Source: JBBQVO01 sp038211505
GTDB lineage: Bacteria; Chloroflexota; Dehalococcoidia; DSTF01; JACRBR01
Length of the DNA stretch: 27,362 bases
NCBI GenBank assembly: GCA_038211505.1
Contig: JBBQVO010000025.1
Span: 1 to 27,362, forward strand
Direction of reading: 5' to 3'
The notes below the pieces were generated by a model that did not search any database, was not told where the DNA came from, and was given only the letters and a program-made list of their open reading frames with translations. Numbering within the stretch: position 1 is the stretch's first letter; every line of letters begins with the position of its first letter. The translations under genes were made by a program, and so were the position numbers. Positions 7,161-15,325 of the stretch are shown piece by piece.

Positions 7161-7267
7161 AGCGCCTATCTCCGTGACACCGGGATGTGCTGATGATTGC
7201 CGTAGGGCGCGCGATCTAGGTGTCGCGTGTTCGGCCGCAGTGGTGTGATCAACAGAAGGCGATGACC

Positions 7268-8014
7268 ATGGCCACCGTCGGACGTCCTCCCGAACAATTT
7301 CAGTCGAGCGTTCATGCGGCGCAGTTTGTGGCGGTGCCGGCGGCTGACGCGCGCATCGCCGGAGCGACGGCGGCGGTCGTGCCGCTGCGGATCGCGCGCA
7401 CGGGGTTCTATCAGCGGCGCGGGAAGCGCATCGGCGATCTCGTGCTGGGCGCGCTGCTGCTGATCGGGCTGATGCCGCTGATTGTGTGTGTCGCCGTCGC
7501 GGTGCTGCTGACGTCGGGGTGGCCGATCCTGTACGGATCGAAGCGGATCGGGCTCGATGGGCTGACGTTTCCGATGTGGAAGTTTCGCACGATGGTGCAT
7601 GACGCCGATGCGGTCTTCGAGCGCTGGAAGGAGACGCATCCTGATCGCGCGCAATCGTTGTTGACGCACTGGAAGCTCGAGGAGGATCCGCGGGTGACGG
7701 CGCTGGGCCGCTTCCTGCGCAAGTCGAGCCTCGATGAGCTGCCGCAGTTCTGGAACGTGCTGTGCGGCGAGATGAGCATCGTCGGGCCGCGGCCGTATCT
7801 CTCGCGCGAATCGCTCGATCCGGCATTGATGCCGGCGATCATCGCCGTCCGTCCCGGGCTGACGGGGCCGTTCCAGGTGTGCGGCCGCAAGGGGCTGGCG
7901 CCTCAAGCAAGGATGCAGTTGGAGGCCGGCTATGCGCCGGACGTGCGGCCGATGCGGGACATCGGCTACATGCTCCGAACCGTGAAGCCGTTGGTGAAAC
8001 TGGATGGAGAGTAG
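7268..8014 (+). CDS. Bacterial sugar transferase (monotopic phosphoglycosyl transferase), initiating enzyme
   Basis: This enzyme family moves a sugar 1-phosphate from a nucleotide sugar to undecaprenyl phosphate, the first step of the repeat unit, at the inner face of the membrane. The 248-aa protein has a polar 50-residue N-terminus, one membrane-inserting helix at about 55-83 with Pro70 in the re-entrant position, and KFRTM (105-109). The catalytic Asp-Glu pair is D156-E157 in SSLDELPQFWNVL, followed by GEMSIVGPRPY and RPGLTG (195-200). It is the compact PglC/WbaP-catalytic-domain form, without the extra membrane domain of WcaJ. Two ATGs stand close together. I chose 7268 because AGAAGG (7254-7259) is 8 nt upstream; 7262 would leave only 2 nt. 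It is the first gene of the locus. Confidence 0.93.
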   Translation: MATVGRPPEQFQSSVHAAQFVAVPAADARIAGATAAVVPLRIARTGFYQRRGKRIGDLVLGALLLIGLMPLIVCVAVAVLLTSGWPILYGSKRIGLDGLTFPMWKFRTMVHDADAVFERWKETHPDRAQSLLTHWKLEEDPRVTALGRFLRKSSLDELPQFWNVLCGEMSIVGPRPYLSRESLDPALMPAIIAVRPGLTGPFQVCGRKGLAPQARMQLEAGYAPDVRPMRDIGYMLRTVKPLVKLDGE

Positions 8015-8082
8015 TCGCGGGTCGGGCCGCGTCAGCGTAAACGGCCATCCTCTCGGCTCTGACCTCGACGTCGCATCGACGC

Positions 8083-8112
8083 GAGGATGGAGGATGGAGG
8101 ATGGAGGATGGA
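8083..8112. repeat. Perfect heptamer tandem repeat (GAGGATG x4 plus 2 nt)
   Basis: Four exact copies of gaggatg run from 8083 to 8110, followed by ga. The array lies in the 201-nt gap between the first glycan gene and the next one, 68 nt after the stop. Confidence 0.9.
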
Positions 8113-8125
8113 CGCTGCGCGACAA

Positions 8126-8199
8126 CAGACATCAGACAGCAAAGAGCAAAGGTCTGAACCGCCGGTCTTTGCCGTCTGATGTTTGCTGTTTGCTGTCCT
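8126..8199. repeat. Two facing heptamer-periodic blocks forming alternative hairpins
   Basis: The left block reads cagacat, cagacag, caaagag, caaaggt (8126-8153). The right block reads gtctttg, ccgtctg, atgtttg, ctgtttg, ctgtcct (8165-8199). Arms 8129-8144 and 8167-8182 pair at 15 of 16 positions. Arms 8135-8150 and 8182-8197 also pair at 15 of 16. The two hairpins share the left arm and exclude each other. The second ends 8 nt before the ribosome-binding site of the following gene (gggagg, 8205-8210). The function is unknown; attenuation or RNA processing is possible. Confidence 0.65.
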
Positions 8200-8215
8200 C
8201 GGGCGGGAGGCGCGG

Positions 8216-9544
8216 ATGACGCGGATCTTGATCGCTTCGTTGAACTACGCGCCGGAGGAGACGGGCATTGCGCCGTACTCGACGGGCGTCGCCGAGCATC
8301 TCGCCGGGCGCGGATATCAGGTGACAGTGCTCGCGGGGACGCCGCACTATCCGGCGTGGCGCGTGGCGGCGGAGTATCGCGGGCGCGGCGCGATGGTGGA
8401 GCAGCGTAACGGCGTCGAGATCCGGCGGACGCCGCACTACGTGCCATCGAAGCAGTCGGCGCTGCGCCGCGGGTTGTATGAGGCGTCGTCGCTGATGATG
8501 CTGCGCGAGGCGATGCGCATGCAGCGGCCGGATGCGGTGCTGGGCGTTGTGCCGAGCCTGAGCGGCGGCATCGTCGCGCGGGCGGCGGCGACGCGCTTTC
8601 GGGCGCCGTACGGGTTGATCTTTCAGGATCTTGTTGCGCCGGCGGCCGCGCAGTCGGGCGTCGGCGGCGGCGGTCGTGTGACGAGCATCGTGCGCGGAGG
8701 CGAGGCGTGGGCTGCGCGCGCGGCATCAGCTGTCGGCGTGATCGCCGAAGGCTTCAGGCCGTACGTCGAGTCGCTCGGCGTCGACGCGGGGCGGATTCGG
8801 CGCATTCGCAACTGGACGCACGTGGCGCCGGCGACGATCGATCGCGCGACGATGCGCACGCAGCTCGGGTGGCCGGACGGCGCAATCGTCTGCCTGCACG
8901 CGGGCAACATGGGCTACAAGCAGCGGCTGGAGAACGTGATCGCTTGCGCGCGCATGGCCGCGCAGCAGGACAGCCGGCTGCTGTTCGCGTTCGTCGGTGA
9001 CGGCAATCAGCGGGATGCGCTGGTGCGCCTCGCGGCGAAGCAGGGGTTGTCGAACGTCCGGTTCTTGCCGTTGCAGACGGCGGAGGCGTTTCCGAGCATG
9101 CTTGCCGCCGCCGATGTGCTGCTGATCAACCAGCGGGCGAGCGTCGACGACATGTCGCTGCCGTCGAAGCTGACGTCGTATTTTGCGGCGGGACGCCCGG
9201 TTGTAGCCGCGGCGGCTTCGCACAGCGAGACGGCGCGGGAGATCGTCGCATCGAGCGGCGGCGTCGTCGTGGCGCCTGATGATCCGGCGGCGCTGTTCGA
9301 TGCGCTGCAGCGGGTAAGCGCCGACTGCGGTCTGGGGCGCTATCTCGGTGAGCGCGGGCGGGCCTGGGCGGATGATGTGCTTTCGGAACGATCGGCGCTG
9401 CTGGCGTACGAGCAGCTGGTGGCGGCCGTGCTCGCTGGCGCGAAGCGAGGCCGCGTGCACAATGCCGGGCGCGCGCGGCCGCCGCTGCAGCTGCCGGCCG
9501 GCGAGCCAGAGTCGGCGCTGAGGCAGGATCGGAGAGCGGCATGA
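8216..9544 (+). CDS. GT4 glycosyltransferase, WcaI-like
   Basis: The 442-aa protein is a GT-B retaining glycosyltransferase resembling the colanic-acid enzyme WcaI. The N-terminal domain opens with MTRILIASLNYAPEETGIAPYS, in which YxPExxGIAPY is typical of that group. TPHYPAW follows at 42-48. In the C-terminal domain LHAGNMGYKQ, FVGDGNQR, then DMSLPSKLTSYFAAGRPVVA bind the donor nucleotide sugar; the classic EX7E is replaced by the SLPSKL segment, as usual here. It would add a sugar to the undecaprenyl-linked intermediate at the cytoplasmic face. The tail beyond about residue 400 is arginine- and proline-rich. ATG 8216 has GGGAGG 5 nt upstream. Its stop overlaps the next start as ATGA. Confidence 0.9.
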   Translation: MTRILIASLNYAPEETGIAPYSTGVAEHLAGRGYQVTVLAGTPHYPAWRVAAEYRGRGAMVEQRNGVEIRRTPHYVPSKQSALRRGLYEASSLMMLREAMRMQRPDAVLGVVPSLSGGIVARAAATRFRAPYGLIFQDLVAPAAAQSGVGGGGRVTSIVRGGEAWAARAASAVGVIAEGFRPYVESLGVDAGRIRRIRNWTHVAPATIDRATMRTQLGWPDGAIVCLHAGNMGYKQRLENVIACARMAAQQDSRLLFAFVGDGNQRDALVRLAAKQGLSNVRFLPLQTAEAFPSMLAAADVLLINQRASVDDMSLPSKLTSYFAAGRPVVAAAASHSETAREIVASSGGVVVAPDDPAALFDALQRVSADCGLGRYLGERGRAWADDVLSERSALLAYEQLVAAVLAGAKRGRVHNAGRARPPLQLPAGEPESALRQDRRAA

Positions 9545-10584
9545 GATCGCTGCGCGATACGTCGATCATGGTGACGGGCGGCGGTGGCTTTCTCGGCGCG
9601 CACGTCGTGCGCGAGCTGCGCGATCGCGGCGCCGACGTGTTCGTGCCGCGCAGCGTCGACTTCGATCTGCGCGAGAAGGACGACATCGCGCGGGCCCTGG
9701 AGATCGCGCGGCCGGAGATCGTCGTGCATCTAGCCGCGGTGGTCGGCGGCATCGGCGCCAACCGCGCGAATCCGGGGCGCTTCTTCTACGACAACGCGAT
9801 CATGGGCATCCAGCTGATGGAGCTGTCGCGGATGGCGCTCGTCGACAAATTCGTCAGCGTCGCGACGGTGTGCGCGTACCCGAAGTTCGCAGCGGTGCCG
9901 TTTCGCGAGGATGATCTCTGGTCGGGCTACCCGGAGGAGACGAACGCGCCGTACGGTCTGGCGAAGAAGATGCTGCTCGTCCAGGGTCAGGCGTATCGCG
10001 AGCAATACGGCTTCAACGCGATCACGCTGCTGCCCGTGAACCTCTACGGACCGGGCGACAACTTCGACCCGTCGAGCAGCCACGTCATCCCGGCGCTGAT
10101 CCGCAAGATCGTCGATGCGAAGCTGCATGGCGATCGGGCGATCACGGCGTGGGGCAGCGGTGACGCGTCGCGCGAATTCCTGTACGTCGAAGATGCGGCG
10201 GCGGCGATCGTCGCGGCGACGGAGCGGTACAACAGCGCCGATCCCGTGAACATCGGCGCCGGCTGCGAGATCACGATTCGCGATCTCGTGCAGACGATCG
10301 CGCGGCTGTGCAACTACGGCGGCGAGATCCGCTGGGATGCGTCGCAGCCGGACGGGCAGCCGAGGCGCATGCTCGATACGTCGCGGGCGCGGGAGCGCTT
10401 CGGCTTCGAGGCGAGCACGGCGTTCGAGGATGGGCTGCAGGCGACGATCGATTGGTATCTCGCGCAGCAGCAGTTGACGGCGACGGCGGCATCGCGGCGT
10501 CGGGGCGCGCGGCGGACGGCCGTCGAGACGGTCGTTATCGAACAACCCTTACCGGAACGCGATCGGATCCGGCCGGCGGCGTAG
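9541..10584 (+). CDS. fcl: GDP-L-fucose synthase-like reductase/epimerase
   Basis: GDP-fucose synthase converts GDP-4-keto-6-deoxymannose to GDP-L-fucose by 3,5-epimerisation and NADPH reduction. The 347-aa protein has the Rossmann motif TGGGGFLG (12-19), VVGGIGANRANP (68-79) and the SDR pair Tyr138/Lys142 in YGLAK. The two epimerase residues that define the family, Cys109 and His179 in E. coli, appear as Cys111 and His181. The serine of the E. coli SSC motif is Thr109. All keep the same spacing, which supports the assignment over a plain epimerase. PDGQPRRMLDTSRA lies near the C-terminus. The last 30 residues (TAASRRRGARR...) are an unusual basic tail. It overlaps the previous gene by 4 nt. 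A related 4-reductase is the alternative. Confidence 0.82.
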   Translation: MRSLRDTSIMVTGGGGFLGAHVVRELRDRGADVFVPRSVDFDLREKDDIARALEIARPEIVVHLAAVVGGIGANRANPGRFFYDNAIMGIQLMELSRMALVDKFVSVATVCAYPKFAAVPFREDDLWSGYPEETNAPYGLAKKMLLVQGQAYREQYGFNAITLLPVNLYGPGDNFDPSSSHVIPALIRKIVDAKLHGDRAITAWGSGDASREFLYVEDAAAAIVAATERYNSADPVNIGAGCEITIRDLVQTIARLCNYGGEIRWDASQPDGQPRRMLDTSRARERFGFEASTAFEDGLQATIDWYLAQQQLTATAASRRRGARRTAVETVVIEQPLPERDRIRPAA

Positions 10585-10724
10585 CTGCTGGTTGAATCTG
10601 CGGATTGCGGGTGTACCCCTATGGCCGCGATCCGCGCCTGCGAGGACAATCGTGGGGTCGCAGCCGGAGCCGGATCGACGCCGCGAGGGCGCTGATCGTC
10701 GAAGGCAGCGACGGTGAGGGACGC

Positions 10725-12125
10725 ATGGATGCCACGCCCTACATCACATTCGCGCACCGCTGGTGGTGGCTGCTGCTCACCGGCACCGTGCTGTCGATCG
10801 CGGCGTACGGCGTCGCGGTCCAGCTGCGTGACGACGGCGATCACACGCCGGTGTTCTCGGCCTCTGAAACGCTATTCGTCAGCCTGACACCGCGCACCGA
10901 TACTCCTGGCGCACAGCCGATCACGGTCGACCAGCCGTGGGACATGGATCGGCTGCTGGCGACTTACGCGCTGATGTTGAAGAGCGACTCGGTCGCCCAG
11001 CGCGCTGCCGCGGATCTCGGCGTCGCCAACACGAGCGATGATATCCGCCGAAGGATCACGACGGGGACCGTCGGAACGACGCAGCTGCTGCGCTTGCGGG
11101 TGACGGCGGCGTCGCCAATCGATGCGTCGCCGCTGGCGACGGGCATCGTGCGCGCCTTTCAGGAAGTGCGCGCGGAGCAGGCGCTGCCAGGCAACGCCGT
11201 CGTGACCGAGACGTCGCCGGCCTCGCTCGAAGCGCAGTCGCACAACAACATGCTTCTCAACACGCTGATCGTCGCTGTCGCGGGCTTCTTCGCCGCGGCG
11301 GGCCTGATCTTCGTCTTCGAGTACGTCAGCGACAGCGTTCGCGACGCACGTGATGTTGAAGCTGCTTCAGGTGTGGCGGTGCTGGCGGCGATCCCGCGCT
11401 GGCGGGCAAACCGTCGCGGGCAGCGTGCGCTCGGCATCGATGTCGAACGCAACAGCGCGGCGCTGGAGGCGTATCGCTCGCTGCGCACGAACGCCGGACT
11501 GAAGACGAAACATGACGACGCGCAGGTGATCGTGATCGCCGGCGCGGCGAGCGGCGACGGCGCGACGACGACGGCGGCGAACTATGCGGTCTCGCTTGCG
11601 CACAGCGGCCGGAGCGTCGCGATCGTCGACGCGAATCTGCGGACGCCGGCGCTGGGCGGGCTGTTCGGCGTCGCGGGAGACGTGAACGGGCTCGGCGACG
11701 CGCTGATCCGCGATCTGCCGATCGGGCATGTCGTGCGGCCGACGGCGGTCAACGGGCTGTCGATCGTCACAGCCGGATCGCAGGGCGCGATGGTATCGGA
11801 TCTGCTTGAGACGCCGCGATTCGGGGCGCTGCTCGATGGACTGCGGGCGCGGTTCGACGCGATCGTCATCGATGCGCCGCCACTGCTTGAGGCGACGGAC
11901 GCGACCGTGATCGCGGCGCAGGCTGATGCGGCGATCGCCGTCGTGCGATGTGATCGGACGACGCGTGCCGATACCGCATCGATGGTGCAGACGCTGCGCC
12001 GCGCCGATGTGCGCGTGCTCGGCATCGTGCTCAATGGTGACAACAGCGGATTGCGCGCGCGACGCATCGCATTGGCGACGTACGCGCGACAACTGCGGGA
12101 GATGCCGGAGGATCGCGCGGCGTAG
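10725..12125 (+). CDS. Wzz/BY-kinase-like polysaccharide co-polymerase with a degenerate P-loop
   Basis: Proteins of this kind set chain length and, in the kinase form, cycle between phosphorylated states to drive polymerisation and export. The 466-aa protein has a membrane segment at about 13-34, an extracytoplasmic part to about 177, a second segment at about 178-200, and a cytoplasmic BY-kinase domain. Typical parts of the latter are EAYRSLRTN (248-256), VDANLRTPAL (301-310, Walker A') and VIDAPPLLEATDA (381-393, Walker B). The P-loop reads GAASGDGATTT (273-283); Ala280 stands where the lysine belongs. The C-terminus has one tyrosine (453) and no tyrosine cluster. It probably acts as a structural co-polymerase or a very weak ATPase. 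GAGGG is 4 nt before ATG 10725. The 140-nt gap upstream (10585-10724) holds only a weak 6-bp hairpin (10638-10663). Confidence 0.85.
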   Translation: MDATPYITFAHRWWWLLLTGTVLSIAAYGVAVQLRDDGDHTPVFSASETLFVSLTPRTDTPGAQPITVDQPWDMDRLLATYALMLKSDSVAQRAAADLGVANTSDDIRRRITTGTVGTTQLLRLRVTAASPIDASPLATGIVRAFQEVRAEQALPGNAVVTETSPASLEAQSHNNMLLNTLIVAVAGFFAAAGLIFVFEYVSDSVRDARDVEAASGVAVLAAIPRWRANRRGQRALGIDVERNSAALEAYRSLRTNAGLKTKHDDAQVIVIAGAASGDGATTTAANYAVSLAHSGRSVAIVDANLRTPALGGLFGVAGDVNGLGDALIRDLPIGHVVRPTAVNGLSIVTAGSQGAMVSDLLETPRFGALLDGLRARFDAIVIDAPPLLEATDATVIAAQADAAIAVVRCDRTTRADTASMVQTLRRADVRVLGIVLNGDNSGLRARRIALATYARQLREMPEDRAA

Positions 12126-12180
12126 CGAATGGCCGCGGGTGCGGCGACAAGATGTCCATCGGGACAAGCCGGGAGGCAAC

Positions 12181-13137
12181 ATGCGGGTTCTGGTAGCGGG
12201 CGGCGCAGGGTTCATCGGCAGTCACGTCTGCCGCGAGTTGCTGCGCCGCGGGCACGACGTCGTCTGCCTCGACAATCTCGTCACCGGCAGCATGGACAAC
12301 GTCGAAGAGCTCGACGCCGACCGCCGCTTCGCATTCATGCGTGAAGACGTGACGCGGACGCCGCTGCTCAGCGTTGATCTCGTGCTGCATCTCGCGTCGC
12401 CGGCGAGCCCGGTTCACTACAAGCAATTCGCCGTCGAGACGATGCTCGCGAACTCGGCGGGCACGCATCGGTTGCTGGCGCTGGCGGCGGGTTGTGGCGC
12501 GCGCTTCGTCTTCGCGTCGACGTCGGAGATCTACGGCGACCCGCTCGAGCATCCGCAGAACGAGTCCTACTGGGGCAACGTCAACCCGATCGGGCCACGG
12601 GCCTGCTATGACGAGTCGAAGCGCTTCGGCGAGGCGCTGACGTTCGAGTATCGCCGCCGTCACGCCGTGAACGCGTCGATCGTGCGCATCTTCAATACCT
12701 ACGGGCCGAACATGAACCCGGACGACGGGCGAGTGGTGCCGGCGTTCGTCGGCGCGGCGCTCGACGGGCGCCCGCTGCCGGTGTTCGGTGATGGACAACA
12801 GACGCGATCGTTCTGCTACGTGTCCGATCTCGTCGACGCGCTGCTGCTCGTCGCGATGGACGCGAATGCGGCGGGCGACGTCTTCAACATCGGCAACCCG
12901 CACGAAGTGACGATGCTCGATCTGGCGCGCACGATCGCCGACGAGATCGGCGGCGAGCATCAGTTCAACTTCTTGCCGTCGTCGTCGGATGATCCTTCGC
13001 GGCGGCGGCCGGATATCACGCGCATCCGCGAGCGCTACGGTTGGGAGCCGCGCGTCGGGCTCGCGGAAGGACTGCAACGGACGATCGCCTACTTTCGCGC
13101 CGAGCGCGGCGATCTCGTGCTTGCGGAGGCTGCGTGA
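12181..13137 (+). CDS. UDP-glucuronate decarboxylase (UDP-xylose synthase)-like SDR enzyme
   Basis: This enzyme oxidises and decarboxylates UDP-glucuronate to UDP-xylose (or the 4-keto intermediate) with bound NAD. The 318-aa length and motifs fit: GGAGFIGSH (7-15), HLASPASPVHY (70-80) and STSEIYGDP (113-121). The catalytic pair Tyr143/Lys147 lies in CYDESKR, and NTYGPNM follows. The segments HLASPASP and NPIGPRACYDESKR are signatures of the UXS group rather than of GalE or RmlB. It would supply a pentose donor to the glycosyltransferases. GGGAGGC precedes ATG 12181 by about 4 nt. It lies 55 nt after the co-polymerase gene, the last real gap before the overlapping run. UDP-apiose synthase or a related decarboxylase is possible. 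Confidence 0.87.
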   Translation: MRVLVAGGAGFIGSHVCRELLRRGHDVVCLDNLVTGSMDNVEELDADRRFAFMREDVTRTPLLSVDLVLHLASPASPVHYKQFAVETMLANSAGTHRLLALAAGCGARFVFASTSEIYGDPLEHPQNESYWGNVNPIGPRACYDESKRFGEALTFEYRRRHAVNASIVRIFNTYGPNMNPDDGRVVPAFVGAALDGRPLPVFGDGQQTRSFCYVSDLVDALLLVAMDANAAGDVFNIGNPHEVTMLDLARTIADEIGGEHQFNFLPSSSDDPSRRRPDITRIRERYGWEPRVGLAEGLQRTIAYFRAERGDLVLAEAA

Positions 13138-14141
13138 TCGAAGCCGTGGCGGATACCGCGAGGGTGGAGCATCGTGCCGACCTTCGACAGCGGCCGGCGC
13201 CGAGGTTCTCGGTTGTGATCCCGACGTACAACGAAGAGCGCGACATCGGCGACACGATCGATCACGTGCTGGCGCAGACGATCGCGCCGATCGACGTCAT
13301 CGTCGTCGACGGTGGGTCGGTTGACGACACGATCGCGCTGCTGCGCGGGCGGCCGTCAGCGCGCGCGATCACGATCATAGAAGAAGGGCGGCGGCGTGGT
13401 GTCGCGGCGGCTCGGAACACCGGTATTCGGGCGGCGACGGGCGATGTCGTCGTGATTCTCAATGCCGATGTGCTGCTGCCGCCGGACTTTTTGGCGCGGC
13501 TGATCGAGATCTATCGCGATGGCGATGTCGATCTCCTGTCCGTCAACTCGCGCGTCAGCAATCTCGATGCGATCGGCGGGCGCTATATGCATGCGGCGCA
13601 TCAGCTTCGATACGGCGCGACGCAGGTTGGCTGGTCGGAGGACTTTTCGTGCCGGCGCGAAGCGGCGCTTGCGGCGGGATTTCCGGAGGAGATCCCGGGC
13701 GCTGGCGGCGAAGATGTCGAGTTCGTCGACCGGCTGCTGAAGGCGGGGTATCGCTGGAAGGTCGACTACGCGATCTGCGTCGATCATCGCGTGCCGCCGA
13801 CGCTGGCGGGCTTCTGGGATCAGTGCACCGGGCGCGGCCGCGCGGTGCCGTACATCGAGCACGCCGTAAAGAAGATGCCGCTGCCGGTCGTCACGGCGCG
13901 GCGCGCGCTGTCGGCCGCACGGACGATCGTCATCGCCGCGGTTGTCGTGCCGAACGCGACGCTGGCCGTACGGCTAGCTCGGCGGTCGCCACGCGGGCTG
14001 CGCGACGCGCCGGCGCTGTGGCTGGCGCATCACGTGCTGATGGCGGCGCACCGTGCGGGTGAGTGGCGCTCGCTGCGCGATCTCTGGTCGTCGCGCGGGC
14101 AGGGTACGCGGCGACCTTCGCGCGGGCAGGCTGCGCGATGA
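13134..14141 (+). CDS. GT2 family glycosyltransferase
   Basis: The 335-aa protein is an inverting GT-A enzyme. RFSVVIPTYNEERDIGDTI (24-42) is the nucleotide-binding start, DGGSVDDT (59-66) follows, and LNADVLL (109-115) takes the DXD position. GGEDVEFVDRLLKAGY contains the ED of the catalytic-base motif. After about 240 the sequence becomes hydrophobic (SAARTIVIAAVVVPNATLAV), giving a probable membrane or membrane-surface helix, and it ends in a basic tail. I use GTG 13134 as start: it overlaps the UXS stop as GTGA, has GGAGG 4 nt upstream, and the family motif begins 26 residues later. The sugar it transfers is unknown. Confidence 0.85.
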   Translation: MIEAVADTARVEHRADLRQRPAPRFSVVIPTYNEERDIGDTIDHVLAQTIAPIDVIVVDGGSVDDTIALLRGRPSARAITIIEEGRRRGVAAARNTGIRAATGDVVVILNADVLLPPDFLARLIEIYRDGDVDLLSVNSRVSNLDAIGGRYMHAAHQLRYGATQVGWSEDFSCRREAALAAGFPEEIPGAGGEDVEFVDRLLKAGYRWKVDYAICVDHRVPPTLAGFWDQCTGRGRAVPYIEHAVKKMPLPVVTARRALSAARTIVIAAVVVPNATLAVRLARRSPRGLRDAPALWLAHHVLMAAHRAGEWRSLRDLWSSRGQGTRRPSRGQAAR

Positions 14142-15325
14142 AGATCATGATCACGACGCCGGCGCGATTTCCGGCCGCGTTTGCCGCGGCGGCGTATCAC
14201 GAGTCGCGTGGCGAACTTCGAGCGATCGTGTCGCCGGCGCCGTCGTGGCGGGCGGCGGGGCTTGGGGTTTCGCGTGCGCGCAAGCGCGGGCTGGCGCCGC
14301 TGGGGGCGTGGAACCAGGGGTTTCATCGCTGGGGGCCGCGTGCGTTGCAGTCGCAGCATCAGATCGCCTTCAGCGCGGTGTTCGACGAGATCGCGTCGCG
14401 GCTGATCGGCGATGTCGACGTCGTCAACTGCTGGTGCAGCACGGCGTTGCGGACGATCCGCGCCGCTCACGCGCGGGGCATTCCGGCGGTGCTGGAAGTC
14501 GCGTCGGCGCACGTCGAGACACAGGCGGCGATTCTGCGCGAAGAGTTCGCGCGGTTCGGCGATGACATCGATCACACGGTGCTGACGCCGCGCGTCATCG
14601 CGCGCACTGTGCGCGAATACGAAGAAGCGGACGCGATCATCGCCACGTCGCGCTTTGTGCGACGGACGCTTGTGGAGAGCGGCGTTGCGGCGTCGAAGAT
14701 CAGCGTGATTCCGTACGGCGTCGATCCTGCGTTTGTGGCTCTAACGCGGCGCGCGGCGCACGGCGACGTGCCGACGGTGTTGTTCGTCGGCGGCTGCGGG
14801 CTGCGTAAGGGCACGCCGTACCTGCTCGATGCGTTCAAGCGCGTGCAGACGCGCGCGACGTTGCGGCTGGTCGGGCGGACGAATGAGGAGTTGTTCTCGC
14901 GGCTCGGCGGGCTGCCGGCGGGAGTCGCTGCCGTCGGGTCGAAGACGGGGGCGGCGCTGGCGGCTGAGTATGCGAACGCTGATGTGTTCGTGCTGCCGTC
15001 GGTTGAGGACGGCTGGGGGCTGGTCGTTAACGAGGCGATGAGCGCCGGACTGCCGGTGATCGTGTCGGATGCGGCCGGCAGCGCCGAGGTGGTCGAGGAC
15101 GGCGTCAACGGGCACGTCGTGCCCGCACGCGATGTCGACGCGCTGTCGGCGCGGCTCGAAATGCTCCTTGGCGATGCTGATCTGCGGGCGCGGATGGGCG
15201 CGGCGGCGCGAGCGACCGCACAATCGCGCACATGGCGAACGTACGGCGACGAACGCAACGAGCTGGTGTACGCGCCGCTTCTCGGCGCACACAAGACGAA
15301 GGTGAGCGATGCGGCAGCGGCTTAA
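14138..15325 (+). CDS. GT4 family glycosyltransferase
   Basis: The 395-aa protein is a GT-B retaining glycosyltransferase. The first domain (MKIMITTPARFPAAFAAAAY onward) holds the acceptor part, with VNCWCSTALRTIRAAHARGI. SRFVRRTLVESGV and VIPYGVDPAF form the hinge. The donor domain has FVGGCGLRKGTPYLLDAF, LRLVGRTNEEL, then LPSVEDGWGLVVNEAMSAGL. At the EX7E motif the first acid is aspartate (DGWGLVVNE), a DX7E variant. It overlaps the preceding gene by 4 nt (ATGA) and the following one by 17 nt. The product ends in VSDAAAA, whose codons contain the ribosome-binding region and start of the next gene. Confidence 0.9.
   Translation: MKIMITTPARFPAAFAAAAYHESRGELRAIVSPAPSWRAAGLGVSRARKRGLAPLGAWNQGFHRWGPRALQSQHQIAFSAVFDEIASRLIGDVDVVNCWCSTALRTIRAAHARGIPAVLEVASAHVETQAAILREEFARFGDDIDHTVLTPRVIARTVREYEEADAIIATSRFVRRTLVESGVAASKISVIPYGVDPAFVALTRRAAHGDVPTVLFVGGCGLRKGTPYLLDAFKRVQTRATLRLVGRTNEELFSRLGGLPAGVAAVGSKTGAALAAEYANADVFVLPSVEDGWGLVVNEAMSAGLPVIVSDAAGSAEVVEDGVNGHVVPARDVDALSARLEMLLGDADLRARMGAAARATAQSRTWRTYGDERNELVYAPLLGAHKTKVSDAAAA

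Noticed and set aside
7174..7224. Inverted gacacc / ggtgtc pair as an operator before the glycan operon
   Set aside because: Six-base arms separated by some 35 nt are expected by chance in this composition.
10585..10724. Internal promoter before the co-polymerase gene (ttgaat with tacccc)
   Set aside because: The -10 match is poor, and the small 6-bp hairpin at 10638-10663 is too weak to call a terminator.
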